From: Marisa cornuarietis
Lineage: Eukaryota > Mollusca > Gastropoda > Architaenioglossa > Ampullariidae
Reading direction: 5' to 3'
Assembly (NCBI GenBank): GCA_004794655.1
Contig: SMMW01000056.1
Coordinates: forward strand, 744,001-808,000
Length of the DNA stretch: 64,000 nucleotides
Positions within the stretch are counted from its first letter, which is position 1. Every line of letters starts with the position of its first letter. The notes below the pieces were generated by a model, which saw only the letters and a list, made by a program, of their open reading frames with translations, ran no database searches and was not told where the DNA came from. The translations under genes and the position numbers were made by a program. This document shows positions 1 to 12,300 of the stretch, piece by piece.

Positions 1-232
1 CCATATTTTGTAAATTTCTTCTGTTTTAGAAAGTTTAGAGGACTTATACAATACAGGTTTGGGTGTGTATATATTTATCTTTTATTCAAACATTCTTGTA
101 CTTTCTTTATTGTTAACATTGAGGTGTCAGTATGTATATAGCCCATTAATGCAGGATTGAGGTCAGGGAGAAGAAGCTTTTCATTAATACCTGCATGTCC
201 CAAAATCATTGTCATCTTGGTGCACTTTGCAG

Positions 233-304
233 ACAGCGCCATCATGGGCAGCAGTGGAATGAAGCGCAGCTCATCTCGCACCAGCGTCAGAAGTTTGCTT
301 TCAT
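233..304 (+). CDS. RPTOR: Probable raptor linker exon with AMPK-type site
   Basis: A 72-base exon candidate follows a TTTGCAG acceptor and ends at TCAT|GTAAGG. It enters at codon position 2 and leaves after position 1, which is exactly the phase required by the exon at 2869. It encodes GSSGMKRSSSRTSVRSL. The third serine of the triplet (codon 274-276) has Arg at -3 and Met at -5, an AMPK-type motif. It lies where vertebrate raptor carries the RSVSSYGN site (Ser722 in human numbering). The alternative is a chance ORF inside an intron, since linker sequence is poorly conserved. Confidence 0.55.
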
Positions 305-3300
305 GTAAGGTGCATTTGCCTCCCTTGCCTCCACTCTTTTTTCATTTGGCATGGGTTGTTCCTGTTTTGTATTTCTTCCATTGGAAGAAATTTGCGTCTT
401 TCTGAGTTTCTTGTGAAGTTTCTTGACTTGGTTTTGTTCTTCCTGCCATACATGTCTTCTAGGAACACACCTTGTCCTGTGGTTCTGTGAGGTTCTTTGG
501 GACACTGTGTCCATACCTTTCTCTAATCATATTATGCATGATGTAACAGTTGTTGAAATTCCTGCATGATCAGTGCTTAACATGTTTGGATTTAGAATGA
601 AATCACTATTAACAGTTCTTCAAAAATAAAAAAAAATCCTTCTAGCTATAAATAGTTGCTCTGACCATCGTAAAGCATGAAACCTCATGAATAGTGACTT
701 TTTTATTAACATATTCTTTTTGTCCATGCTCATTTGATTGTACTAAAAATCTTAACTATTAACATCTTTTTCTAACTTTTAAGAGTTGTGCTGATATTTC
801 CTGCTCATCAAATTTTTGTTGAAACTACACATTTTTAATTTTTTGCTACCGTTTGTGGTTCCTGCATCAAAATTACTTTTTGAATCATACATTCTTCTTT
901 GTTATAATTGATTTTTGTTTCATTGGGATTAGGGAGGACATTGTGCAGATATGATAAAGAGAGAGAGTGTATTGTATAGCAACTGCTTCTGTGCTTGTGT
1001 ATGCTTGTTCATGTAGGCAAACATATGTTTGTTTCTACACACTGATATGTGCATGCATACCAGTTTGAGTGAGACGTGCATGAGCTAGCAGCACAAAATG
1101 TATTTAACATATGCTGTGGTTGTCCAGCTAATCAGCAAAGAATTACATTGCTGCTTATTTAAACATATACTCCTTTAGTTAGCTTGTAGAATGTGCTTTA
1201 ATACATATGCTTACTCATGTTTTCTTTTTAGCCAATGCTTTCCTGCAAATAGTGCATTCTCTGCACACACACTTGTCTCCTTATACACTCAACTCAGAAA
1301 TTCAACAGATCTTTTTCTCTTGTCTTGCTTAGGTCACTGGATGTATTTCTGACCACTATTGCTTTAACATAGAGTGATCAAGTTGCATAGTGACCACAGT
1401 TGCATGCAAGACCCATTGAATTAGAAAAGTTTTATTTTGGACCATTTACTGTGAATGAAAGTGAACAAAATGTGTCCATTTTAATGCTGCTTAGTGAAAG
1501 AGATGAGTCCATTTAATGTCCTAATGATCTCTTCATTGTGTTATTTATGTCTGGAAAGCTCTTCAGAGGTCTTATGTGCATATCTTTATGTCTTTTTTAA
1601 ATGGCTTTCTCTGCTATGTAAATCTTGGCTTCATTTAGTGACTGGGTTTCTTCTTCATGTGATTTTTGAAGTCATTCTAAACTTCTAATTGTAATATGGA
1701 CACAAATCATTATTTTAAGCAACTGAAACTTGTCTTGGGCAACTTGATCTGTAACTAGTAGATAAAGATAAGTTTGAGTGGCTTACATGAACTAATGCCC
1801 AGTATGTGAGCAAACCTAATAAACAACAGGTTAGTTTGTTTATATAGTGTTCATAGATTTTCTAGCTCAAGGGTTTTTCTTGTCTCTTGATGAAGACACA
1901 CTGTGCGCTGAAAGCACCAATCTTTTAAAGGTAGCTTTTAAGAAATTTCCTTCATGTTGTGAGACCACTAAAGTCTTGAATCACACACCTCTTCGACTTG
2001 GTCATTCAGCTGATTTTGAAGGTTTCTAGTTTTATCATCAGAACTTGCTTCAAGTATTCAGGGATGTAAAGGGCACTTTTCATAATTAGCTACAGCAGCT
2101 TTTACAACACACCTTTGTCTGAGTAATTTTTCCTTTCCAAAGTTTTAAATGTTGATGCTTTCCTGTGTCTTTTTGCTATACGTTCTTCATTCAGATACTG
2201 ACGGTAAACTGGGCACTTTTTTTTATCTTGATATTGGCTGTCATTTCTTTATTGTCACACTGTTTAGTTCCCCATGTGCAACAAGAAAGCATGTTTGTCT
2301 GGAGTTCTCCTGGTGCTAGTTTGTTGCCCTGGGACTAGGTTCACAGTTGCTCCAGCTGGATGCTAATCCCTAGCGGCTGAAATGTTTCTAAAACATCAGC
2401 ACAGTATTAGCTCATAGCATTCCCCAGCCACTGGACTGTCAATTTCTGTTATGTAAGTCTGCTTAGATGGCCTAGGGGCTTGAGATTGTGATCCAGGTTT
2501 TCATAACACTTGTTCCGAGACTGTAGAAAACTGGAGTTTAAAATGACTGCCTTGTCACTTTCTCACTCCTGCCAGCAGTATATTTTATGAGATGACCTTT
2601 AAAAACGCCTTGAGGAGGCAGGATAGGTCAGTGGTCTCACAAAAAATAGGTAGTATTAAAATACAGTTTCTTACATTACACATTTTGCAGCACCATGGTA
2701 TAGAATTTATGTAAAATGCAGAGAAACTGCTTAAGAATGGGTCTGAACACTTCAGATCCTCAGACACTCATGGAAAACTGTTATTGCTGATACTCTCATC
2801 AGCAAAGATCACCAGCTGATTAAGTTTTATGTCAAGTGACCTCATAGCTTGCCCTTTAACCTCCACAGCCTCTGGCTCAGGCCAGTTCCTACCCTTCCAC
2901 CCTTCAGCCTCCACCACCAGCCTGGAGCCCAGTGATGCCAACGCTGCCTTTGGTCAGTCAGTCAATCTCCGGCGATGTTCATCTGGGACTTCCATTGCAG
3001 GAGGTACAGCTATTTCTCTTCCCTTCAACAATGTGTACACATCAGTATGGCGATCCCTCTTGCTTCTGGCTACTGATCCCCACCCTGAGGTCTCAAAACT
3101 GGCAAAGGAGATGGTCAGCTTCATCAAAGACAGGGTAAGTTGAGAACTTATAAATTGTGTTTATACATGTCTTATTCATTTCTTCACTTTTGTTTTTTTT
3201 TCCTTTATTTTTGAAAGAGTATCACTTGTAAAATATGAGTATGCAGTAGAGTGGGAGTAATGTTACAACATGAAGTTGGGAAGGAAAATGTGAAAGTAAG

Positions 3301-6300
3301 AATGTCTGCTTCCTAAATGTAGGAAGAAGCGACACATTCTTAAAGATGTGTTTAAAAAGATGTTTAGCAGGTCTGTGCAAAATATGGAAAAAAACCTCAT
3401 TCTTACTTTAAAGAAATAGAACAAAAGCCTAGAATAAACAATTTAGGTGTCTCTATAAGTACTCATATTCATGAAGCACATTAAGCATGCCTGTTACCCT
3501 ACCTGAGCTGGGTAGAGCAGCAAACTGGGGATAGTGGACTTTGGATTGGCCTACCCAGCTCATTTTACCAGCTGGTATTTATCAGAGCTGCTCCTTTTTG
3601 ATAACTTTCTCTCACCTAGGGTCAGTATGGTGGAGATGATGATTTATTTAGTGCAGCCAAAGTGAATGCTGAATATTTATGTCATCTGCCTGCGCTAGGA
3701 ACATTTTAGTCAGAATTAATAAATTTAACTTTCTTTAGTTTCTTCCTTCCAATTCGGATTTTATTATGTTTAATGTTTACAACTAAATTGAAAGTTTTAT
3801 GCTTCACCCGCAGACCCCAAAACACATGCACAATGTCACTCCTTTTTGGGAATCCCCACTATACTGGTCAGTTAGGTAACTTGACAACTTCAGTGACTCA
3901 TGAATCAGGAGATTTTCTGCTGGGTTAACTTAACCAGCCAGTTCCCTGCCCAGGTTAGGGTAATTTTACCTCTGGGTAAATTACGAATGTCCATGAATAT
4001 GAACCCAGGGCTACAACCTCATTTTTTACCTAAAATCAGATTCACCATCCACGCCCTCCACCAGGAATGAACATAATGCACATGTCCAGTCCAGCATGTT
4101 TGACTGGAAGCCCATCCAATCGGCCAGCCAACATGCGCCATGGGTTTGTAACAGCTTGCTTCCTTTATGTAAAAATTTGCATAGTTTCGTATAGGATTGC
4201 ATATATTTGTTTACAGGTCTTCATTTAAACAATGAAGAATGTGCAACTTTTTATTTTGATTAGCTTATTGTTATTATTACCATGCTCAGCCATGGAAAAA
4301 CACTTTTTAAAGGCTGAAAAGAAAGTTAAATAAACTTGTAAAATAAAGTGCTTCTGGTGATAGCAATCACAACACACCAAGTTATTGATCCCCATCTTCT
4401 TGTGTTCTCAGGCAATAAAGAGTTTTGCAGATTATGTTGTGCAAGTCTTCTTAAATGGTGCAGATATATTCAGGTTACATAGTACTCATTCTCAAGTTAG
4501 ACAAAGTGCATGTATTCTCATATTGTGTTTGTCAGTCCTTATAATCATAATAATAACAGTAGAGCTAATCTGTAAGTGGATGTATATGCAGCATTAGTAG
4601 TAGTAATAATAAAAGAGCTAAGCTGTAAGTGGATGTATATGCAGTGTTTCTCTGCAGCACTCCACCTCCCAAGAACCTCATGTCTCAGAGCCAGAGTGCT
4701 GTCCCTCAGAACCCTCCCTCCCCTGCTCATAATACTATGATGGCCACAGGCGCCCAACATTCCATACAGTTTCCACTTCATCGGAAGGTGTTTGATAAAG
4801 GACCTTCGCAGGTTTGTGTTCCTTTGTTTATGTATCACCTCTATTAAAATATTTAACATTTTATCTTTTCTATAGTCATCATTAACTTGATTGTTGACAC
4901 GAAGAAGACAAGTGTGATGTCCACCTAAAGCATTTGAATCTTAAACAATCACACAGTGCATGCTGGCCATACATCTGAATAATGTTAAAGATCAACCACA
5001 TTGTGATAACAACCTAAAAATGTAAAGAGTGTACTTACACATTTCAAAGTTATGGGTTACCTTCAACAGTCTGAAGAAAAGGACTCTGAAGAGGGGGTTT
5101 TGCGCCAGCTGCCCTCAGAAACACAGCTGTTTGCATGGAGTTGTCTCCACTTTGTGCGTCCAGTGATGCGAATGCCTGAAGACAAGGACCCTGAGAGTCT
5201 AGCTTACCACCGGCGACAGTTCAAGTATTTACGAAATTCTCGTGTTAGGGCACGAGCACGCTATGACCAGCATAGGGCAGGTAAGGAAAGATGAGTTTGT
5301 CTCTTTCTGTTCATGATGATGTTGATAGGCATATATCACAAAAGTGGGGATATTCGCTGAAATTTTGGTAAAAAAAACATCTTGCATAGAGCTTTACTTA
5401 TCAGGAAAAAAAAATTGCATCCCACTAGACTTCGAAGTGACTGACATGAGAGTCCAAGAGTGAGATGTTAAGAGTAAAATGACACTAAGTTTTGTGTTTG
5501 AATTGTTCATGTTCATCTTTGGCGTTTCAAAGAAAGATAAGAGATCCATGAGCTGCAACAAAAGAAAAAATGTTGTCTCAGTCATGTTACTCATCATTCT
5601 CTCGCTCTTTGTGACTCACACACTCTCTCTCTTCCTCTGTGACTTTCTCTCTCTCACACACATATGCATGCACACATTCACCCACCCACCAAGTAATTTG
5701 AGAGCATATCCTCTTCAGAACTCTAAATCATACTCTCCTCATTTTGTGTTCCAGATTACATTGGTGATTTGTGTGTGTGAGAGAGTGAGTGAGTAAATTG
5801 TATTCTGAATCTAGCCTTTGATGTGCATGTTGGTGTTCTATGGCTTCTGCACACAAGTCTTGCTCACTATCACTAGCATGTGGTCAATTGTAATTACAGA
5901 CTAAGGAACATATAATTTAGATGCATTCATCCAATCTTGGAACTTTTGTTGCAGGCTTCAATCGTTTAGATGACCAGATCTTTGTGAATCGTACGTCATC
6001 ACTACCTAGTTTGCTGGCTTTTCATCCCTATGAGAACTATCTGTCTGTAGCTGAAAAAGACACTGTCAGGTCAGGCTTTTAGTAAAGAGAGATGTACTTA
6101 GCTTTGAATTGTTTTATTCACTGCTATCTTGATGCATGTCTGTTAAAAGTGTTTTTACTGCAGGTGGTAGATCTTGCTCTGGCATAAAAACTTCAGTTGT
6201 TGATACTTACCTAAGTCTTAGAAGACCTTAAGAAAAAGTAAAATTTTAAAAATTATCTTGAGATAGTAGTAGCATCTGTTAGTTCATCTGTTCCATAGCT

Positions 6301-9300
6301 TGTAAACCTGATTAAAAGAGAAAAATAACAAAATAATAAAAGTAAGAGGGAAACAGAAAAAGCATGAATTTCCATTTCTTCTTCATACTGTACCAGATGA
6401 CATGACAATATGGAGATCACCTTCTAGCTACCTCAAATCCAGCTGTCCAAACCTGTGCAACAGGGTAGGAACTAAATTCAGCTCAGACTCCTCCCATCCT
6501 ACCTGTCATGCTAGTGAGCCTCTCTACTCCAGTTTTTTGCTCAACTCCATGCAGTTCACATATGTCAGCTACCTTGTTTCTTTTGGATATGCCTTGTGAG
6601 ACTTGTAAAGTGCGGTGTTGTTTCCTGCTGTCTATCATATTAGCAGTACCGACTTCTTGGATACCTCTTCTTTTCCTTGTGACGTTTGCATGCAGGTGGT
6701 CAGAGACAAACTCATCGGGAAGATTTACGCTTTGGCCTGTTACATGCTCTTATTTTTAGAGCAATATAAGGTAAGTCTAGATAGCTAATAAAGTACCACG
6801 CTATCCTGAGTAAATCGGTGACATGACACCGCTACATTCTTCTTTAGATAGAGACGTAGAAAAGGGACCGGACGGGATGGCCATGCAAGAGCATGTGCAT
6901 TGTGCCGCCGCCGCCAAGGTCTACAGGGCCCAGTGGTGTCCAAGGTTGCCCTTGCTTGTAGGCATAATCTCTTTTGCATAGCAAGCTGTCTGTCATGAAC
7001 GATGTTAAACACCTCCACCCACCCCCAGGTCAACATGCGACACGGGACCTTTGTGACCTCGTGGGCAGCAAGGGGGTTGAGGGGGTGACATACTTGAAAA
7101 CAGTCTTCCTTAACAGTTTCCTTCTCCTGTGTGTACAAGCATATTTACGTAGCTGTTTTTATCACCTACCTTTAAATGTAGGGGAAGCACTTGGGTCTTT
7201 GTTATGGAGTGTGGCAGTAGTAAGTTTCATACCGGTGGAGTGATACGTCCATTGATTAGTGAACAACAGCCTACGCTTTGGGTTAAGCAGCAGCTGGTAG
7301 GTCACCGAATCTCATCTGCATTATTTTTTAGAGACTGGGATGCGCACTTGTTTTTTCGTTTCTCTGTGAGTGCCAGGTTTGTATCGGACAGACATATTGT
7401 GGAACGGCGCCTATCTCATGTATGTTGTTCTTTTCTCTGCTTACCGAAGCAAAGGCCTTCTGTCTTCCCAGATAATTAAACAGAATTAGCCACACAAGTG
7501 AGCATGATATTCAGAGGCAAGTTACATGTTTCTGTATTATGTAACAACAGACGAGTTGTGGCGGCATCCTGTCGTTCATTCAACTGCTTACTTAAGCTAT
7601 AGTTTATTAATCCAGTCAAGGGGTCTCTGTCTGTCTGGATAATGGAACAGAATTAGCCACCCTAGTTAGTGTGCATAACAGAGCCAAATTACATGTACTG
7701 GTGTTAAGTATGGCAGTACAAATGAATCATCTCTGACTGGAACACTAAGTGAAGACTAAGTAGGATCTGTGGCATCTCAGATCTGTTTGGAGGCAGCCTC
7801 CTCTGAGAGACCTGTGAACCTTACCTTGACGAGGACACAACACAGGTCATAAGCAGTCCACGCTAGAGATGTGGAACCAGTCCAGCACTAACGTAGAGTT
7901 GTGCAGATCAGACTGAGAGATGTTTGCAGCCATAAGGCATGGGACTTTCTGGTAAGGGAGACGGCACCTAAGCAGAGGGAGAACCAGAGCGGACTGATAC
8001 AACAGACCAGATTGGAGCCCTGCCTCAACACTTTCCCGACCAGGTGTCCTGTGTGGGTGGTGACCATGGGATACCAGCAGCCCCAGACACAGTCTGACCG
8101 CTCTCAGTCTAGGTAAGATCTTATTCTCTTAAGTATCCAGTGGGATGAACTCCGGTCCTCCATGAGATGGGGTGCGGCCGGCACCAGACGCCCATGTTCA
8201 GTCTGTGGTTCAAGACAAGGGAAGCGGCCTGGCTGGTCACAGCGTTCCAGAGGACATCCACCTGTGGGATGGTGTACAGCCTGGACCAAAACGCCCCCTG
8301 TCAGCCCAGAGAACAAGGTAACGGAAGCTACCAGGTGGGATGCTGTGATCCAGGCAGGTGGCACCCTTGGCCTGGGATGTTTTCAGCTTGTCCTCCCAGG
8401 CCACATCCTGGGAGTCACATTCATCCTACCCGGGCCACGAGCCAGCATGTGGTCAGGAGACCTTGTGCCCTACTCGTACCTTCCCACTACGGATTCATAA
8501 GAGAAGGCCATGCCCCTCCAGAGGCAGGGCAGCGCCTCCCCTGGCATTGCTCCTGTACTGCCCACTATGGTTTGACGAGAAGGAGCTATGTTCATCACAG
8601 AAGCAGCGCAGAGCTCCCCCAGCATCATCATCGAGCCTGATCTTATAGTCCGGTCACAAGGTAAGTTACTAGGCAGCCTAGGACAGGGGGAGGAGTTCCG
8701 ACTTGGACTAGACGTCCTCACGCCCGCTTCACCTCCTCTACACCCTGACTTGGCTCCCACTCAAACTTTCAGTTGGGGTGAGACTGGGGAACCAGGGGGC
8801 CCACTGAGAGACTTTCAGACCTCAGAGCCTTGGGTCTGTGCAGTGATCAGCAACGGATCACTGTTTAAGGACAGACCTCCCTGCATACAATCACCAGTTT
8901 GGACACGTGCCAGGAGACAGAGAGTAAGTGATGTCTCTGCAAGCAAGATCTCACTTCTGCTCCAAAGAAAGCTAGTCCAGAGGTGGAGCGTGCAGACCTG
9001 CAGGCCTTCTACACCAACCTGTGCCTGGTACTAAGGCCAGGGGGGCGTTGGTGACCCTTTCAGGATATCAGCAGGCTCAACACCTTTCTCTGCCCTCCTT
9101 GTGTCTCAATGGATAACGACAGGTCAGCAAGAACAGGCATTTGGCAGTCACCATAGACTTAGCCAACGCTTATTTACACACCCCACTGCACCTGTTAGGG
9201 GTCTGCTTCTGTGCTTGCTTTCAAGGCAGAGTTTTTGTTTTTTCAGTTTGTCATGATGCATTTCAGGCTGTGCTTGGCACCATGGATGTTAAGTGGATCA

Positions 9301-12300
9301 TGAATGCGGTTTTCCACTGTTCTGGATGAGGGCCTAGATGGTAGGGTCAGCTTATTGGACGTTTTGCTCCAACATGGCCAAATTGGTGGGTGAAAAAGGA
9401 AAAGTCTGACCTGGCCAAACTCATAACCCTACTGACAGAGTGGGGATGGTTGCTTCAACCACTTCTTCAGAATTAGTACATAAGCAGAATTATGGGCATG
9501 AGATTTCAGACATGGATCATTCGTGTCTCCTTACCAGAAGCTCTCAGACGCTCTATCAAGTCAGCGGTTAGCTTGTTTCTGATCTAGAAACAGACTGCGG
9601 TTCAGCCCGGGAGTTGTTACAACTTGGGGTTGCTCTGCACGCGCCCAACCCCCATGGCTGTCTTGGCAAGCTAGAGGCCAGCAACACAGTTGGACTATCA
9701 GGTACCAGTGTGAGCGATCGCTGAGTTTACCGGAGGGTTGCAACGACAGCCAGTGGTTAGCTATGAGTGCCCCCTGAGGGATCCCATGCTGGAGTTCTCC
9801 TTAGGCACAGACAGACGCCAGCCGGTCAGGGTGGGGTGTGTATCTGCTTCCTGGCTTTTGGTTTAAGCAGTATGGTTTTTGACTGATAGCTCCACCGCAG
9901 ACGGTCCGCAGTGACCTACTTACATCCCCTGAGCTGTGCCTCTTACTTTGGCTCAGGTGGTGTCACAATTTCAACATCAAACTGCTAACTCAGCTGTCCT
10001 GGAAACCTCATGGTTTTTGCCGAGGCCTTGAGCAGGAAGGAACACATTTTCCACGAAAGTGGTCCCTTCACCCTACAGATTTTCCAATACTTGTGTTGAG
10101 GTTATACTGTTCTTACTTCCAAAGGCAGGCCTGAAGGATTTGGTTAAACTCCAGGATCCAGTGAGAGTGCTCAGAATTTACCCCTAGAGGTTGGCCTCGT
10201 TCAGGAAGGGAAGCCCGTGTTGGTTCTTACCAGTGAGAAATGGAAAAAATGACATTCCAGCGCAATATTTTGCAGTCAGGGTCTAGCAGTCATGTAGGCG
10301 GCTTATGCAGCACTCTCCAACAGTGACTTCTCTTGTTTGGGCTGAGCATTTGAGGTTCGAGCTTTGACCACTAGTCCAGCCTTCGGGAAATGTAACTCAA
10401 AAAGTTTATTTTGGCTATAGACTGGCGTTCTTGCACGATGTTCGCTAGGTTCTACCTGCAGAATCTTGCAGCCCATTCTGACTCAATTGTTGCCGTCAGC
10501 TGGGTATCAGCAGCTCAGCAGGGAGTAGATATGACAGCCTGTTTGTCAGGTTCGTAGGCAGCTTCACATAGTTTCAGTCAAGGGGGCCTCAGTCTACAGC
10601 CCAGCTGGATTTGGGGTGTGTCTTTTTGTTTGTTGATTCACCTAGGGGAGGTGTTATTACAGTGTGGGGTGCCACTCCCTCCACCTTTTATTCTCCATGT
10701 AGGGATGTCATCTGGTTCAGTACAAAGAAGAAATAGTATTTTTGGTGGTAAAATTTTTTTCTTCAAGTACTTACCAGATGACATGACAGCTAGCTCACTT
10801 CTACTGCTCGCAGTGGGTTCCACACTCAGTCCAGGCAAAAAACCTGAGTAGAGAGGCTCACTAGCATGACAGGTGGGATGGGAGGGGGCTGGGCTGAATT
10901 CAGGTCCTACCATGTTGCACGGGCTTGGACACCTGGATTTGAGGTAGCTAGAGGGTGATTTCCATATAGTCATGTCATCTGGTAAGTACTCAAAGAAAGA
11001 AATTTTACCACCAAAAATGGTATTTCATATTGAGGCAGTATATTTGAAAAAATTGAGTATTTTCATAAAATTAAATGCTCATGATCTTTATCTTTCTTTT
11101 ATTTTATATCTAATATGTGTATTAAATATTTATCTGGCATGTGTATATAATTTATGAATGCATGTTTCCATCAAAATATGTTTCCAGCATATGGGACTGG
11201 GAAATAGGCACGCGGAAAAGTCTATTTGTAAATGGTCATCATCGCAACTCTCGAGTCTCCTCTGTTGAATTCATGAATCCTCATGACAATACATTGCTTC
11301 TGTGTGCTTCTGGTAAGTGAGAGAAGAATATATAAGGCAGGGAAGAAAGGGAACTTGGTAATGTGTATGTGAATGTCATATTGCTATAATAATATTTACA
11401 GTTTGTGACATGCCAGATATGTTGCTTTGAGTGTCAGCTTGATTTTGTAGATGACGGGGCAGTAAGGATATGGCGCAATTTTGAGTCGGAAGAACCAGGA
11501 AAAGAACTTGTTACAGCTTTTCAGGCTATGACTGATATGCTGCCCCTTCAGAAAGGTAAGACCATCAATCTACATATGAACAAAATAATTGTTTTCAGGC
11601 ACTTTTAAAAATTTAAACTTTTAAGCATTTTTCTCTGGAGGGAAAAAGCTTGAAACTCATTGTTTCTACTTCATTTTTACAAAATTCTTCTTGAAATGCT
11701 AAATTTTAGACATAAGTAGTGTTAAAAAAAAGAAACTGTGAGCAACAGAACTAAAATGAAGTTGTTAAACCTAAACTTAGCATAACACCATACTCTTCTT
11801 ATCACATGCCATCATGTATGGCTGGACAACATTCAGAAGAAATCTTAATCTGTTTCCAATCATGGTCAGCAGTTGACTAAAGTTGTAATCCAATCTTAAG
11901 TCCCAGCCTTTTGATGGAATAGCAATCACCATTAATGCAGTAAAAATCCCAGGAGCAGCTTGTTAACTCTGGAGGTTTTGTTGTTGCAGGAGCTGGCCTT
12001 GTGACACGATGGGAGCAGGAGAGCTCCACGCTGTTTTGTGCTGGGGATGTGCGAATCATACGTCTCTGGGACATGCAGACAGAAGCACGAAAACAGGTCA
12101 GTGCTACTTTTAAGATCTGCAGGTTTCTTGGATCTAGTAAAAGGAAGGAAAACAGCATCAAAGTGGCTGAATGGTGAATCAATCTTCTCTACCCAGATAC
12201 CAACAATGGAATTCTTTGTTCCAAGAACAAAAAAATTTGTGGTAAAGATGACAAAAGTTTTATTCTTAAAAAAAAAGAAATAAACTTTCCTCATTGACTA

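Larger units (their letters stand above)
6390..11023 (+). mobile_element. DIRS-like retrotransposon remnant in a raptor intron
   Basis: This fills most of the intron between raptor exons 5955-6069 and 11188-11312. About 160 bases at 6390-6555 reappear inverted at 10825-10990. Shared stretches include ACCAGATGACATGAC, TAGCTACCTCAAATCCAG and TGTCATGCTAGTGAGCCTCT. The interior holds a frameshifted reverse transcriptase on the plus strand (9050-10120). Long inverted terminal repeats plus this RT type are hallmarks of the DIRS order of tyrosine-recombinase retrotransposons. No recombinase domain was recognised, and reading frames in 7800-9000 are short and overlapping. The copy is decayed. The exact ends are uncertain by a few tens of bases. 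Confidence 0.7.

Noticed and set aside
75..281. Minus-strand 68-residue frame at the window start
   Set aside because: It overlaps the phase-compatible raptor exon 233-304 on the other strand and has no recognisable motif.
3511..3567. Ten-base hairpin GAGCTGGGTA...TACCCAGCTC in a raptor intron
   Set aside because: The loop is long (over 35 bases) and nothing else suggests a structured RNA. It may be part of an old repeat, but I could not define ends.
8162..9034. Several overlapping open frames of 86-157 residues on both strands
   Set aside because: They lie in the DIRS-like element interior and overlap each other. None shows a recognisable Gag or enzyme motif, so they are treated as part of the mobile element.
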